A stretch of 64,000 bases of DNA, from the NCBI GenBank assembly GCA_965230145.1, contig CBDDKI010000002.1, forward strand, positions 3,224,001-3,288,000. Direction: 5' to 3'. The notes under the pieces were generated by a model. That model was given only the letters and a program-made list of their open reading frames with translations, did no database searches and was not told where the DNA came from. Source of the stretch: JAUZRW01 sp965230145 (GTDB lineage: Bacteria; Chloroflexota; Anaerolineae; Aggregatilineales; Phototrophicaceae). Positions 44,150 through 53,382 of the stretch are shown here, one piece after another (within the stretch, counting starts at the first letter, position 1; every line of letters begins with the position of its first letter). Position numbers and translations under genes: made by a program.

Positions 44150-44599
44150 ATGCAACAGACAACAACCTATGGCGATTTTGTTGTGACCTTGTTTGCTCAG
44201 GAAATTACATTTGAAGATTTAGAGAGTTTTGCAGAAAATATCGAGCAATTAACCCACTCTCACGATGAAATTTTTCTCATTGCGCTACCAATCAATGTCA
44301 CAAAATTCCCCACAAATGTATCGCAATTACTGAAATCTGTTAGTATGCTAAAAGGCACAACCAGTTCAGTAACACGCCTTTACGATGTACAATTGAACTC
44401 AATTATGAATTTCTTGACTAAGGTATTAGCTCAGATGGTGGGACTAAAAGGTAATACAATTGTCGCCAAAAATCTTGATGAATTGTTTTCAATTATTGAA
44501 AAAGACGCAACTATTTTCCCAGCCTTACAGGCATCTATTCATCATTTACCAAAAATCCGTGCGGATATTGATGCTTTTAGTGAAAAAACACTGACCTAA
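44150..44599 (+). CDS. Hypothetical soluble protein, STAS-like size and pattern
   Basis: 149 residues, alternating beta and alpha elements (FVVTLFAQEITFEDLESFAENIEQL, IFLIALPINVTKF, SSVTRLYDVQLNSIMNFLTKVLAQM). The layout could be a STAS-type or other alpha/beta sandwich, but the key phosphorylation site is not evident. It is 7 nt before the nitroreductase-like gene, so the two are probably cotranscribed. Confidence 0.55.
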   Translation: MQQTTTYGDFVVTLFAQEITFEDLESFAENIEQLTHSHDEIFLIALPINVTKFPTNVSQLLKSVSMLKGTTSSVTRLYDVQLNSIMNFLTKVLAQMVGLKGNTIVAKNLDELFSIIEKDATIFPALQASIHHLPKIRADIDAFSEKTLT

Positions 44600-44606
44600 A
44601 CTATCA

Positions 44607-44927
44607 ATGGCAGAGACATTTTTATACCTCACAACCATCGGGCGCGTGACAAGTAACCCCCATACAATTGAGATATGGTATGTTGAGCATGATAATAAAT
44701 ACTACCTGTGCTCAGAACATCCTGAAACATCGGATTGGATTCTCAATATAAAACATAATCCATCAGTTTCTTTCTATATTTCAGAGCGAGGACAAACTGT
44801 TGCGTCCCAAACTGCCCACGCCAACATTGTTGCTAATAATGCTTTGATTGATATTTTGCGGCAAAAATTTGAGGCGAAATATAAGTGGAATAACGGCACA
44901 TTTGTCGAGGTTATGGCTGTTTCATAG
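44607..44927 (+). CDS. Deazaflavin-dependent nitroreductase-like / split beta-barrel flavoprotein
   Basis: 106 residues. ETFLYLTTIGRVTSNPHTIEIWYVEHDNKYYLCSEHPETSDWILNIKHNPSVSF matches the small DUF385/F420-type split-barrel family that binds deazaflavin or flavin. The family includes cofactor F420-dependent reductases, but this short member could equally bind FMN. It starts 7 nt after the previous gene. Confidence 0.7.
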   Translation: MAETFLYLTTIGRVTSNPHTIEIWYVEHDNKYYLCSEHPETSDWILNIKHNPSVSFYISERGQTVASQTAHANIVANNALIDILRQKFEAKYKWNNGTFVEVMAVS

Positions 44928-45022
44928 CTCTTTCCCCATTAACTCATCCTGCAAAAATACTTATAATGACCTTATATAGCTGAGACAATAGCAGTCGTCA
45001 AAATGACTTTTAAGGATTTGGA

Positions 45023-45358
45023 ATGCCCGAAAAAGAACTTATCATGTATTCACGCTCATATGGTTGCCCATTTATTAGCACTGCTAAGCGCGTCCTACAA
45101 GAATATCATATTCCGTACCGCGAAATTATGATTGATAAAAATGAAGAAGCCAAACAACGGGTACTTAATTGGACAGGGTTTCTAAGTGTTCCAACGATGG
45201 TCATCGCGAATAACGGGGAAGATTTACCCTATGAGAAAGTCGCTCCTCTGCCGATGGGATCATCTCCACGCGGTATCGATAGAGGCGCTATGCTAACAGA
45301 AGCTACGGCACAACAAATCGAAGATTGGTTAGCAAAGCACGGCTTTATAGACAATTAA
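45023..45358 (+). CDS. Glutaredoxin-like protein, monothiol CPFI
   Basis: 111 residues, thioredoxin fold. The active site is SYGCPFIS (Cys15), a monothiol CPFx type. The TGFLSVPTMVI segment gives the cis-Pro, and a C-terminal helix follows. An insertion GEDLPYEKVAPLPMGSSPRGIDRGAM replaces the usual GG motif region and occurs in Chloroflexota relatives. It probably takes part in thiol exchange or glutathione-independent reduction. Confidence 0.8.
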   Translation: MPEKELIMYSRSYGCPFISTAKRVLQEYHIPYREIMIDKNEEAKQRVLNWTGFLSVPTMVIANNGEDLPYEKVAPLPMGSSPRGIDRGAMLTEATAQQIEDWLAKHGFIDN

Positions 45359-45373
45359 GGACTTGTTCCTACA

Positions 45374-48271
45374 TCAACCTTTATCTTCATCCTCATTTTT
45401 ACGACGTTTGAGCAAATTACTGACCGTTCCCAGTGAATCCCCTGACGAACGAGATGAACTAAAATCAGTATTTTCGGTACTGCGCGGACGTGCTGTACTA
45501 GGGGGTTCAGGTGTGTAGGATGTTTTCTCCTGTGTTTGAGACTTTGCTCGGCGCAAGGCATCAACGGCGGACATATCCCGTTCACCCATGCCTGTTTTCT
45601 CACGCGCACGGTTACGCGCCGCCATCAATGAGGATAGACGTTCTTCATCATCAGGGTTAGGACTTGAGCCACCAATCCATTCGCGTAATCGACGCATATC
45701 TCGCCGTGTGATAATCAAACGACGAATAGCAATATCAAATGGCAAGAGAACCATTGCCGCTAAGATGAGCCAATGCCAAATCGGAGCAGTTGCCGTGCGC
45801 GGAATCTGCGATGTGATGAAGGTATCCGAGGGATTTCCTGCAAGGTCGCTACCACCTGTAATCGTTGCAAGGTCAGTCAGTAGAGCTTCATTCGGGCTTG
45901 TCTGCACATATTCAGGCGAATAGCTCATTACCCAACCCGTGACTTCATTAAAGCGTGTTTCTTCACCATCTACGATGCCACCGCCATTGATTGCAAGATA
46001 ATATGAGCCTTCAATAGCAGGTTCAAACTCAGCAGCATACTGACCAGGCGCAATCTGCTGTAAACGGACAATCTCGGAGCTATTATCTGGCGTAATGATT
46101 GAGGCTTGTAACTCCAGACTATTCAAAAATGTGCCAGATTCAGAACGTGCATCAACCTCAATTTGGGCGATACCATCCACCATGGTGATTTGCGTCTCGA
46201 TGTTATTGCCTGTATTTTCGGTGATACTGTAATTGACCACTTGCCCCCAAAAACGGGAGAAATCACCCCAACCGACCCAGTTAGAAGCCCAGCGCCCCGT
46301 GGCATCACTGGTAAAAGCAACGGTGCGTCCCAGACCATATTGCCATGTTGCTAGGATAGGGTCTGCAAAAGGTTCTGGACTGCGTAGCACGACTTGTGCT
46401 GTTGTGCGTTCTGTGGTGGCGACGTAACCCTGCAAAATCGGTACTGCGTCAATACCATCTAACATCGGATTATTACCCGTGCGCGTTAAGCTGATGTCGC
46501 CTTCCTCAATATAGGAACGGGTCGCCAAGACAGTCTCTTGTGCAAGAATATTCGGGATTTGAGCGGCATTTGCGACTTGATGGAAATTCCCTCCTGCAAC
46601 CTCCGCCATCTGCGCCAAAAACCCAGGGTGATTTGTACCAATAGCAATGACTGATAAAGTCACACCATAGTCTGTGAATAAGCGTTCAGATGTTTGTACT
46701 AAACGCGTTGGCGATGCGCCACCATCCGTAATCAATATCAAATGCTGTCGGTCTGTCTGCTCCAATGCAATATAGGCTTCGGCAGTTTCTAAACCTGCCA
46801 GAATATCTGTGCCACCGCCTGTACCTAAACTATTGACTGCCGCTTGCAGGGTGCGTCTATCGAGTACATCTTGGAATGGCGCAACCAACGCCCCATTCGA
46901 TTGGAAGGTTAAAATTGCTGCTCGGTCTGTCGGTTGCAGAAAATCAATCGAGAGATTCACCGCACGCTGTGCCAATTGTAAATTAGTGAAAATACCATCT
47001 GATGATGCACCCATACTCCCTGACCTATCAAGCAAATAGGCTATGGTCAAACTTGGCAAGCGTTGTTGGTCGCGGATTTGTGTTTCAACAGGTAACATCT
47101 CCTCGATTTCGGTCTGATAGTAGCCACCAGGTCCGTAAGAATCAGGACCACCTACAAAGACCAATCCACCGCCTAAATCACGGACATAGCTTTGCAAGCG
47201 TTCCATCTGCTGATTAGAGAAGGCAAGTGCAGGTACATTGGCAACAATAACACTTTCGTAGACAGCCAAAGCGCCTGTATCAGCTGGTAAATTACTCGGG
47301 TCGACCACATCAATAATCAGACCTGCACCTTCTAAAGCTGGCAATAAATTAGCCGTTTCAGTCGCATTTGTGCTAACTAATAGTACACGGGGTTGTCCGA
47401 CCACTTGTGAGAATGTGCCCAGCGTATTGTTCTGGACGAAGGTGTCGCCCTCACCTTGAACGACAATCTGCGCCGAGAAATTCAAGAACCCAGTCGCATC
47501 ACTAACTTGGGTTAGCGTGTAATTACTGATGCCTGCGCGTAAAGTCACATCTTCTTCGTCAATAAGTTGATTGCCCGAATAAAATAATAGGGTCGCAGTC
47601 GTTGCTTCATCAGCTTCTATGGCGACGTTAATATCGAATTCTTGTCCCTCATTTACGCGTGCTGGCGAGGTAAATTCCGTAATGCGAACATCGGTTGTTT
47701 CTGGACGCGAAAATAGAACATAGCTAATCTCAACCCCTGATGCCTCAGCAAGTCTAGCTTTGGCTTCGGCATTGCCGATAGTTTGGATACCATCACTGAG
47801 CACCACAATGCGCCGACGGGCATCCGCAGGGAATAATGAAATCGCTGTCTGGATAGCTTCTGCGATGTCTGTATTGCTCCCCAAAACAGTCGATTGAATT
47901 TCTGGCACATCAGTTACTGAGATAAAAGGCGTGTCAATAATGGCATTTGCTCCAAAGACAACCACCGCCCATTCATCATCGACTGGCTTATCAACTACTG
48001 CATTCTGGATATACTCGATTTGCTCAACCTGTAACTCTGTGCCGATACTATCAGAGGCATCCACCAGAAAAACCACTGCCAGACGGTCAACTTGGCGTAC
48101 AACCTGAATCCCTGCTAGTGCCAGCACGATGAGCGTCACTAGGACTGTGCGGAGTAAGAGGCTTGTCGTGTCGCGTCGTCGCCTAAACGCAATGCGCGGA
48201 TAGCCGATATACCACACAATCGGTAGTACAATCATTAAAAGCAATAGGGTATTGGGTGATGCAAATGACAT
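45374..48271 (-). CDS. Large membrane protein with two VWA domains and a GATase1-like middle
   Basis: 965 residues. Two helices (about 7-24 and 40-58) precede a VWA domain with MIDAS DASDSI and SDGI. A middle part PRVLLVST...LQSYVRDLGGGLVFVGGPDSYG is like the class-I glutamine amidotransferase fold seen in YjbH/DUF1355-like proteins. A second VWA domain follows with DRSGSM and TDGGAS. A C-terminal helix near 858-876 leads to a Ser/Arg-rich cytoplasmic tail. The gene 48485 encodes a related membrane VWA protein on the same strand. Such pairs resemble Bat (aerotolerance) and MoxR-linked systems, but no MoxR ATPase is here. Confidence 0.82.
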   Translation of the reverse strand: MSFASPNTLLLLMIVLPIVWYIGYPRIAFRRRRDTTSLLLRTVLVTLIVLALAGIQVVRQVDRLAVVFLVDASDSIGTELQVEQIEYIQNAVVDKPVDDEWAVVVFGANAIIDTPFISVTDVPEIQSTVLGSNTDIAEAIQTAISLFPADARRRIVVLSDGIQTIGNAEAKARLAEASGVEISYVLFSRPETTDVRITEFTSPARVNEGQEFDINVAIEADEATTATLLFYSGNQLIDEEDVTLRAGISNYTLTQVSDATGFLNFSAQIVVQGEGDTFVQNNTLGTFSQVVGQPRVLLVSTNATETANLLPALEGAGLIIDVVDPSNLPADTGALAVYESVIVANVPALAFSNQQMERLQSYVRDLGGGLVFVGGPDSYGPGGYYQTEIEEMLPVETQIRDQQRLPSLTIAYLLDRSGSMGASSDGIFTNLQLAQRAVNLSIDFLQPTDRAAILTFQSNGALVAPFQDVLDRRTLQAAVNSLGTGGGTDILAGLETAEAYIALEQTDRQHLILITDGGASPTRLVQTSERLFTDYGVTLSVIAIGTNHPGFLAQMAEVAGGNFHQVANAAQIPNILAQETVLATRSYIEEGDISLTRTGNNPMLDGIDAVPILQGYVATTERTTAQVVLRSPEPFADPILATWQYGLGRTVAFTSDATGRWASNWVGWGDFSRFWGQVVNYSITENTGNNIETQITMVDGIAQIEVDARSESGTFLNSLELQASIITPDNSSEIVRLQQIAPGQYAAEFEPAIEGSYYLAINGGGIVDGEETRFNEVTGWVMSYSPEYVQTSPNEALLTDLATITGGSDLAGNPSDTFITSQIPRTATAPIWHWLILAAMVLLPFDIAIRRLIITRRDMRRLREWIGGSSPNPDDEERLSSLMAARNRAREKTGMGERDMSAVDALRRAKSQTQEKTSYTPEPPSTARPRSTENTDFSSSRSSGDSLGTVSNLLKRRKNEDEDKG

Positions 48272-48305
48272 AGGGTTCTTCTCAATTTTTCGTCATATAT
48301 TTTTA

Positions 48306-48331
48306 GTGGCGTAGCATGCTGGTAGGGCTAC
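48306..48331. repeat. Family B palindrome fragment
   Basis: GTGGCGTAGCATGCTGGTAG shares GCATGCTGGTAG with the end of the dead transposon at 8554 (GTATGCTGGTAG). Confidence 0.5.
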
Positions 48332-48355
48332 AAAGGTGGTCAGTTGGTTTCTCGT

Positions 48356-48426
48356 TTCGGACACTATTCATGGTGTTCCTACCTGACTCCTGTTGACTTG
48401 TAGGGACGCAATGTATTGCGTCCGCC
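48356..48426. repeat. Family A repeat pair, stem GGACGCAAT
   Basis: A degenerate reverse palindrome (48356-48383) and a perfect forward one (48399-48426): stem GGACGCAAT, loop GT, stem ATTGCGTCC, flanked by TGTAG and GCC. Confidence 0.8.
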
Positions 48427-48484
48427 CTAATGATTTTTCGCTCACCACGCTATGCTGTGCAAGTGTCCATATGTTTTAGGGTTA

Positions 48485-50419
48485 TCAATTCCGTGCCGTT
48501 GTGCGTCGTAAATCTGTCTCGATAGGTTCGGGTGGACGCAAGCGTTGGAAATAGACATACCATTCATAAAGCAAGACTAATAACGCCAATATCAATAGCG
48601 GACGATACCACTCGCGGAAGCCAAATTGTTCCTCGGCTTCGGGGTCTAGCTCACCACCACCGAGATTGAGTGTGCCTTCGGCTAACGGTGTAATATTACT
48701 CTCGCCTGCGCCAAACAAATTGACGGTCATCACTTGCGTACTACTGACCTCGTCGTCTAGGAGAATATCTACTGTGTAAAACCCATGTTGCAAAGTATCC
48801 GCAAAAGCAACGGTGTCACCTGTTACTGCTAATTCTTGCGAACTACCATCAGGTAAAATCACGCGGATAGAGGTTGCTTCGAGCGGTGGGTTAATCCGCA
48901 CCACATCCCCGACACTAAAGGCTGTTCCACCACTGATAATATTCGCTGGAGTCATCCATTCGATGGCATTCGACATGAAAATAGGGAAGGCAATCTGTAA
49001 AGGGAAATCGCTATCAAGCAAATTAAAGCCGAGAATAGCGACCTGCCGTCCACGATTTTCACCCGCAACAATCACGTCACCGCCCAATGTGCTAACAATC
49101 GGTGTTGCCCAATCGACATCACTCAATTCATTGAATACCCTCAAATTGACGCTATCCATCGTGACGAAAGTAGCCAGTGGATGGTTACGGTCTGCTACAG
49201 CGATATTCCGTGTTTCGGAGTTCTCCGCGCCTAATGTGAAAATATCTGTGCTACGTGGTGGATTGATAATCAACATATCAGCGTCAGGCAGGGCATCAGG
49301 CAAATAATTATTGAAAATATATAAATCGTAGGGTGTCGCTGGCAAACTCGTATTATTGACATCACCCCTAAAAACCTGCACATTGGGCAAGCTACGCAGG
49401 ATTTCTTCTAAAAATACATTGCGTTGGTCACTTAGCAGTAACACTCGCCGAGTTGAATGTTCGCTAGCAACGGTATAAGCGACATTATCACTTTCAAGAT
49501 AATCGACGATGTTATCGTCTAGAACTAATTCTGCTTGGATTGTCGTGAAATCTTCGGTAACTTCAAACACCAGTGAGCGCGCACTCTCTGCTGATATGGT
49601 CAGCGAACGCGACTCCCATATCTCACCATCTAAGCGCAGCAAGAGAGACACATCATTTTCTATCTCAGCATAATTCTGAATTTGAGCAAATAATTGTGGG
49701 CTTTGTCCGGGCAGGGTACGGGTCGCTAGGGCAGTAATCGCAATATTGGCAGAGGATTCGCCAATCGGGACGTAGATAGGGGCAGGGATATTCTCTGGGA
49801 GTTGCCCTGCTTGTGTTACGCCTCCGTCACTGATGATAATAATACTGAAATTATCAGTGCCTTGTGCGCCAGCTGCCGCTAAAGTTAAAGCAGTTGCCCA
49901 ATCGCCGTTGCCTTGTCCGACTTCACTATTGAAAATCGCTTGACGTACAGCAAGAAAATTATTGGTATAATTAATCAGTGGCTCGGCAATTTCGCCAACC
50001 CGAATGACTGAAATTTGGTCATCAGATGTTAAATCATTGAGGAGTAAATTCGCTTCGCGTTGTGCTTCTTGGTAACGAGTATCCCCGTTAATATCTGTCG
50101 CGGACATACTCGCAGACGCATCCAATAGAACGACAGTTTTCCCTGCGGTAATTGTCGGCACAACCTGGGCAGGACGCATCAATGCCAAGACTAACAAGGC
50201 TAGGATTATCAATTGAAGCAAGAGTAGGATATTCCGTCGGAGGCGTTGCCATGGCGTATTGGCTTCGTTATCACGCAGGATTTGTTGCCACAAAAAGTTA
50301 CTACTCACCACCGTTTCGCGTCGGCGTAAGCGCAAAATATAGAGCAAAATAATGGGAATAGCGACTAATGCTCCCAATATGGCAATCGGTGACAAAAAAG
50401 ACATAAGGTCGTCCAGCAA
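48485..50419 (-). CDS. BatA-like membrane protein with VWA domain
   Basis: 644 residues. The N-terminal BatA-type segment shows PIAILGALVAIPIILLYILRLRRRETVVSSNFLWQQIL with two helices, then KTVVLLDASASMSAT (MIDAS) and SDGGVTQAG of a VWA domain. A beta-rich middle region of 300 residues and a final helix (about 610-628) follow. Related genes form Bat and MoxR-VWA modules. The 213-nt gap to the 45374 gene holds only repeats, so both may be one transcriptional unit. Confidence 0.85.
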   Translation of the reverse strand: MLDDLMSFLSPIAILGALVAIPIILLYILRLRRRETVVSSNFLWQQILRDNEANTPWQRLRRNILLLLQLIILALLVLALMRPAQVVPTITAGKTVVLLDASASMSATDINGDTRYQEAQREANLLLNDLTSDDQISVIRVGEIAEPLINYTNNFLAVRQAIFNSEVGQGNGDWATALTLAAAGAQGTDNFSIIIISDGGVTQAGQLPENIPAPIYVPIGESSANIAITALATRTLPGQSPQLFAQIQNYAEIENDVSLLLRLDGEIWESRSLTISAESARSLVFEVTEDFTTIQAELVLDDNIVDYLESDNVAYTVASEHSTRRVLLLSDQRNVFLEEILRSLPNVQVFRGDVNNTSLPATPYDLYIFNNYLPDALPDADMLIINPPRSTDIFTLGAENSETRNIAVADRNHPLATFVTMDSVNLRVFNELSDVDWATPIVSTLGGDVIVAGENRGRQVAILGFNLLDSDFPLQIAFPIFMSNAIEWMTPANIISGGTAFSVGDVVRINPPLEATSIRVILPDGSSQELAVTGDTVAFADTLQHGFYTVDILLDDEVSSTQVMTVNLFGAGESNITPLAEGTLNLGGGELDPEAEEQFGFREWYRPLLILALLVLLYEWYVYFQRLRPPEPIETDLRRTTARN

Positions 50420-50684
50420 AGCTAAAGATTAAGTTATTAAGTTCTATGCGAAACGTATCATCGAAATTGAAACATCTAGCTTGGTTTTTCGCTAGCACGT
50501 CAGCCTGCCAGCTAGTCAGCAAAAGAAATTGCTTTGTATTCTGCTGAAGTGCTGATTGCTGAAATGCTTTTCACTTAAATTCGGTTACTTATTTCGCATA
50601 AAACCGTATTTCATACTCTTATCATACCCTGATTTAGGGTCTGATGGGAATATCACAGCAATAATAGGGTAGTGTATTTAGGTC

Positions 50685-50788
50685 GGTTGAAATTTCGGAC
50701 GTGCCTTTGCGCTTCCCTACAATGCTAATTAGTAGGGACATCCAACGGGATGTCCGCCGAAAAATAAAGATAATTTTGAATTTCAACC
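50685..50788. repeat. Family A pair inside a 104-bp inverted-repeat element
   Basis: GGTTGAAATTT (50685-50695) and GAATTTCAACC (50778-50788) bound the unit. Inside are a degenerate reverse palindrome (50696-50721) and a forward palindrome (50731-50758) with stem GGACATCC and GGATGTCC. This is the only copy with these outer repeats. Confidence 0.7.
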
Positions 50789-50937
50789 ATTTTCGATACA
50801 GTACCAATAATGGTAGTGAATTGCGTAGTCTATGCAGAAGTGTAACGAAGGATTGTGAAGTTTTCATTGCGTGAGTGTGTAGAATGAATTGTTATTGAGG
50901 GCATAAGCAAGTTCTGCCCTCTGAAATACTACTACAC

Positions 50938-51073
50938 GACCAGTTCAAGTTTTATGTTTATTTTGGCGGATGGCATGGATGCCATCCCTACATAAATCCT
51001 AACTTTTTAGGTAGTAGTGTAGGGTTGAGACCTGTCTCAACCGCTTGAAATTACTACACAAACTTTTTTGGTG
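50938..51073. repeat. Family A repeat pair (REPIN-like), full element
   Basis: GACCAG...TTGGTGG flanks. Reverse palindrome 50965-50992 (GGATGGCAT type) and forward palindrome 51018-51045 (GGTTGAGAC type). It ends 5 nt before the FKBP stop codon, so it lies directly at the 3' end of that gene. Confidence 0.8.
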
Positions 51074-51078
51074 GTGTA

Positions 51079-51465
51079 TTACTTAACCTGTACCAATTCC
51101 ACCTTAAAAATCAGGGTGCTGTATCCCGGAATAGGACCCATGCCACCTTCACCATAGGCGATGTTATAAGGAATGTAGAATTTGTAGGTTGCGCCCTCTT
51201 TCATCAATTGCAAGCCTTCTGTCCAACCGGCAATGACCCGATTTAGCGGAAATTCAATGGTTTCCCCACGTTTATAACTGCTATCGAATACCGTGCCATC
51301 AATGAATGTACCTTCATAATTGACTTCTACGGTATCCGTTGCGCTAGGGGATGCGCCTGTTCCTTCTTCTAACACTTCATATTGTAAGCCTGATGCTGTG
51401 AATTGAACTTCATCACGCTTTAAATTGTCTTGTAAAAACTTAACGCCATCTTCTTTTGCACCCAT
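51079..51465 (-). CDS. FKBP-type peptidyl-prolyl cis-trans isomerase
   Basis: 128 residues. A short lead of 25 residues precedes the FKBP domain with VNYEGTFIDGTVFDSSYKRGETIEFPLNRVIAGWTEGLQLMKEGATYKFYIPYNIAYGEGG and a final TLIFKVELVQV. The aromatic pocket residues expected for FKBP are present (Tyr, Phe-Asp-Ser, Val-Ile, Trp, Tyr, Phe). There is no signal peptide, so it is cytoplasmic. It may assist folding or degradation. The CDS ends right at a repeat pair. Confidence 0.93.
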   Translation of the reverse strand: MGAKEDGVKFLQDNLKRDEVQFTASGLQYEVLEEGTGASPSATDTVEVNYEGTFIDGTVFDSSYKRGETIEFPLNRVIAGWTEGLQLMKEGATYKFYIPYNIAYGEGGMGPIPGYSTLIFKVELVQVK

Positions 51466-51514
51466 GTGAGTTCCTTCTCATGTATTCACAACTGATAAAA
51501 TTACTTCACTTATA

Positions 51515-51541
51515 GCGGACAATGCAGGCAATATCCCTACA
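51515..51541 (-). repeat. Family A palindrome, solo copy, degenerate
   Basis: GCGG-type stem ACAATGC...GCAATAT flanked by CCCTACA; the stem keeps length 9-2-9 with two mismatches. Confidence 0.55.
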
Positions 51542-51657
51542 CACGTTATCCTTTATTGATGAATACATTATAGCTGAGATGGACTTATGCGGATACACTC
51601 CATCATCTTTCGATATGCTAGGCTACTATATCGCTTAAACTAGGGAGGGAATACGCT

Positions 51658-52116
51658 ATGACTCGTGAGGGAAAAATTGCTGTTATTCGTGAATACGTGC
51701 CAAAATTACGCGCACAAATCGCTGGCTTAACAGCAGACCAACTCACCACACAATATAATCCACCTGAATGGACAGTTGCACAGAATGTGCATCATCAGTT
51801 TGATAGCCACGTCAATAGTTATGTGCGCTTCAAACTGATTTTGACCGAAGAAAACGCGACCATTCGCCCCTATGACCAAGATGAGTTTGCAAAATTAGCG
51901 GATGCGTCGGATGCCAATATAAAGGACTCGCTACTTATCCTAGAAGGCTTACATACACGTTGGGCGCGGATGCTGGATACTATTAGGGATTGGAGCAAAG
52001 CAGGCTTTCATCCTGAACTAAATCAGACTCTTTCCCTAAATGATTTACTTGATATTTGCATTGAGCATTGCCATGCTCATACTCAGCAAATCCAAGAGGT
52101 TTTGGATAAAATATAA
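51658..52116 (+). CDS. DinB/YfiT-type metal-binding protein, copy 1
   Basis: 152 residues, four-helix bundle of the DinB/YfiT superfamily. Candidate metal-binding His residues are in VHHQFDSHV (copy 2: VHHLVDSHV) and HCHAHTQQI. GGGAGG lies before ATG 51658. A near-copy follows 593 nt downstream. Copy 1 has more changes at conserved spots (HHQF for HHLV; DASDAN for DGYDAN), suggesting it is the more relaxed one. Enzymes of the family are thiol-dependent or metal hydrolases; the exact activity here is unknown. Confidence 0.85.
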   Translation: MTREGKIAVIREYVPKLRAQIAGLTADQLTTQYNPPEWTVAQNVHHQFDSHVNSYVRFKLILTEENATIRPYDQDEFAKLADASDANIKDSLLILEGLHTRWARMLDTIRDWSKAGFHPELNQTLSLNDLLDICIEHCHAHTQQIQEVLDKI

Positions 52117-52250
52117 ATCTTTTTAGCGTCATTATCCTAGTTTTAAACATTTCTTTGTAACAGTAGAATACTTGGTCTTATGCGGATACACTGCATCATT
52201 TGTGGATATGCTAGGCTACATTATCTTAAAAGTTAGGGAAGGATTACATC

Positions 52251-52709
52251 ATGACTCGTGAGGGAAAAATTGCTGTCATTCGTGAATATGTGCCAAAATT
52301 GCGCGCACAAATCGCTGGCTTAACAGCAGACCAACTCACCACACAATATAATCCACCTGAATGGACTGTTGCTCAGAATGTGCATCATCTGGTTGATAGT
52401 CACGTCAATAGTTATGTGCGCTTTAAGCTCATTTTGACCGAAGAAAACGCGACCATTCGCCCGTATGACCAAGATGAATTTGCAAAATTAGCCGATGGCT
52501 ATGATGCCAATATTGAGGATTCATTACTCATCTTAGAGGGCTTACATGCGCGTTGGGCACGGATGCTCGATAATATTAGTGATTGGAGCAAAGCAGGCTT
52601 TCATCCCGAACTCAATAAGCCTGTGTCTTTAGATGATTTACTCGATATTTATAGCGACCATTGCCATGTGCATACCAAGCAAATCCAAGAGGTTTTGGAT
52701 AAAATGTAG
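52251..52709 (+). CDS. DinB/YfiT-type metal-binding protein, copy 2
   Basis: 152 residues, tandem duplicate of the gene before, with the same start TREGKIAVIREYVPKLRAQI. Its HHLVDSHVNSYVRFKL and DHCHVHTKQI segments are the more typical ones of the family. The duplication includes about 75 nt of the upstream region (shared ATGCGGATACACT...ATATGCTAGGCTAC), so each copy carries its own promoter region. Confidence 0.86.
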   Translation: MTREGKIAVIREYVPKLRAQIAGLTADQLTTQYNPPEWTVAQNVHHLVDSHVNSYVRFKLILTEENATIRPYDQDEFAKLADGYDANIEDSLLILEGLHARWARMLDNISDWSKAGFHPELNKPVSLDDLLDIYSDHCHVHTKQIQEVLDKM

Positions 52710-52720
52710 ATAAAAATTTT

Positions 52721-52747
52721 AGGGCGATAGTTGTACTTCGCCCTTTC
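52721..52747 (+). terminator. Terminator after the DinB pair
   Basis: AGGGCGA (52721-52727) pairs with TCGCCCT (52738-52744), followed by TTT. Confidence 0.55.
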
Positions 52748-52771
52748 ACGTAAAATATCAGGAAATCCATC

Positions 52772-53107
52772 ATGTCTCCAGAAGAAATTATCCAAGCCCA
52801 AGTTGTCGCCTATAACAATCGAGATATAGACGCATTCACTGCCTTACATAGCCCCACAGCACAATTATTCAATCTACCAACAGGCGAACTCATCTGCGAA
52901 GGCGAAGTTGCTATCCGTGAACGCTATACCCAACGTTTTGAAAATCCTAATCTACATGCTGAGATTATCAATCGGATTGTGCAGGGAAATCGTGTGATTG
53001 ACCATGAAAAAATCACGGGCATGGTCGCTGACCGTGTGGTCTATGCGGTGGCAATTTATGAAATCGAGAACGAACTTATTCAGCGTGTCTGGTTTATTTT
53101 TGATTAA
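52772..53107 (+). CDS. SnoaL/NTF2-like protein
   Basis: 111 residues. The start SPEEIIQAQVVAYNNRDIDAFTALHSPTAQLFNLPTGELICEGEVAIRERYTQRFENPNLHAEIINRIVQGNRVIDHEKI is the usual opening of SnoaL-like and ketosteroid-isomerase-fold proteins. They form a cone-shaped barrel that binds small hydrophobic ligands. Catalytic residues cannot be assigned with confidence. It follows the DinB pair on the same strand but behind a terminator. Confidence 0.8.
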   Translation: MSPEEIIQAQVVAYNNRDIDAFTALHSPTAQLFNLPTGELICEGEVAIRERYTQRFENPNLHAEIINRIVQGNRVIDHEKITGMVADRVVYAVAIYEIENELIQRVWFIFD

Positions 53108-53160
53108 GTAAGAAGTTCTGAGTGCTGTGTGCTGAGTAACTACTAGGGTTTATTCTCGCA

Positions 53161-53258
53161 CTGAGACAGAAGTTTGAACAGTTTGCGTAAAAATGGTAGT
53201 GAAACTGAGCTTTTTTTCTTGCTTTTCTTTGTGTTCTTCGTGCCTTTGTGGTGAATAT
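53161..53258 (-). repeat. ACCACGAAG dispersed element, reverse copy
   Basis: The reverse complement reads ATTCACCACAAAGGCACG, then AAGAACACAAAGAAAAGC and TTTTTACGC, matching 18004-18120 in order. A GTGCTGTGTGCTGAGTA stretch precedes it (53117-53140). Confidence 0.6.
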
Positions 53259-53382
53259 TGTGAATTAAAATTAACAGGCATGGAACATAGTGTGCTGTGT
53301 CCAAATGAAATAAGTGACACAATGCAACGAACGATGCTGATTATCGTATAGAAGCATAACTTGAGTCATTAGGGGAAGCACC

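Larger units (their letters stand above)
50420..51078. other. Repeat-rich stretch without genes
   Basis: No gene is seen. It contains a GCTAGCACG/CCAGCTAGTC stretch, CTGAAGTGCTGATTGCTGAAATG low-complexity text, and two repeat units (50685-50788 and 50938-51073). Confidence 0.55.

Noticed and set aside
43434..44150. Purine riboswitch before xpt
   Set aside because: The 140-nt upstream region lacks the conserved three-way junction text; no supporting stems were found.
48813..49307. Plus-strand open frame inside the BatA-like gene
   Set aside because: Low-complexity Ser/Thr translation opposite a clear VWA protein; no independent start signals.
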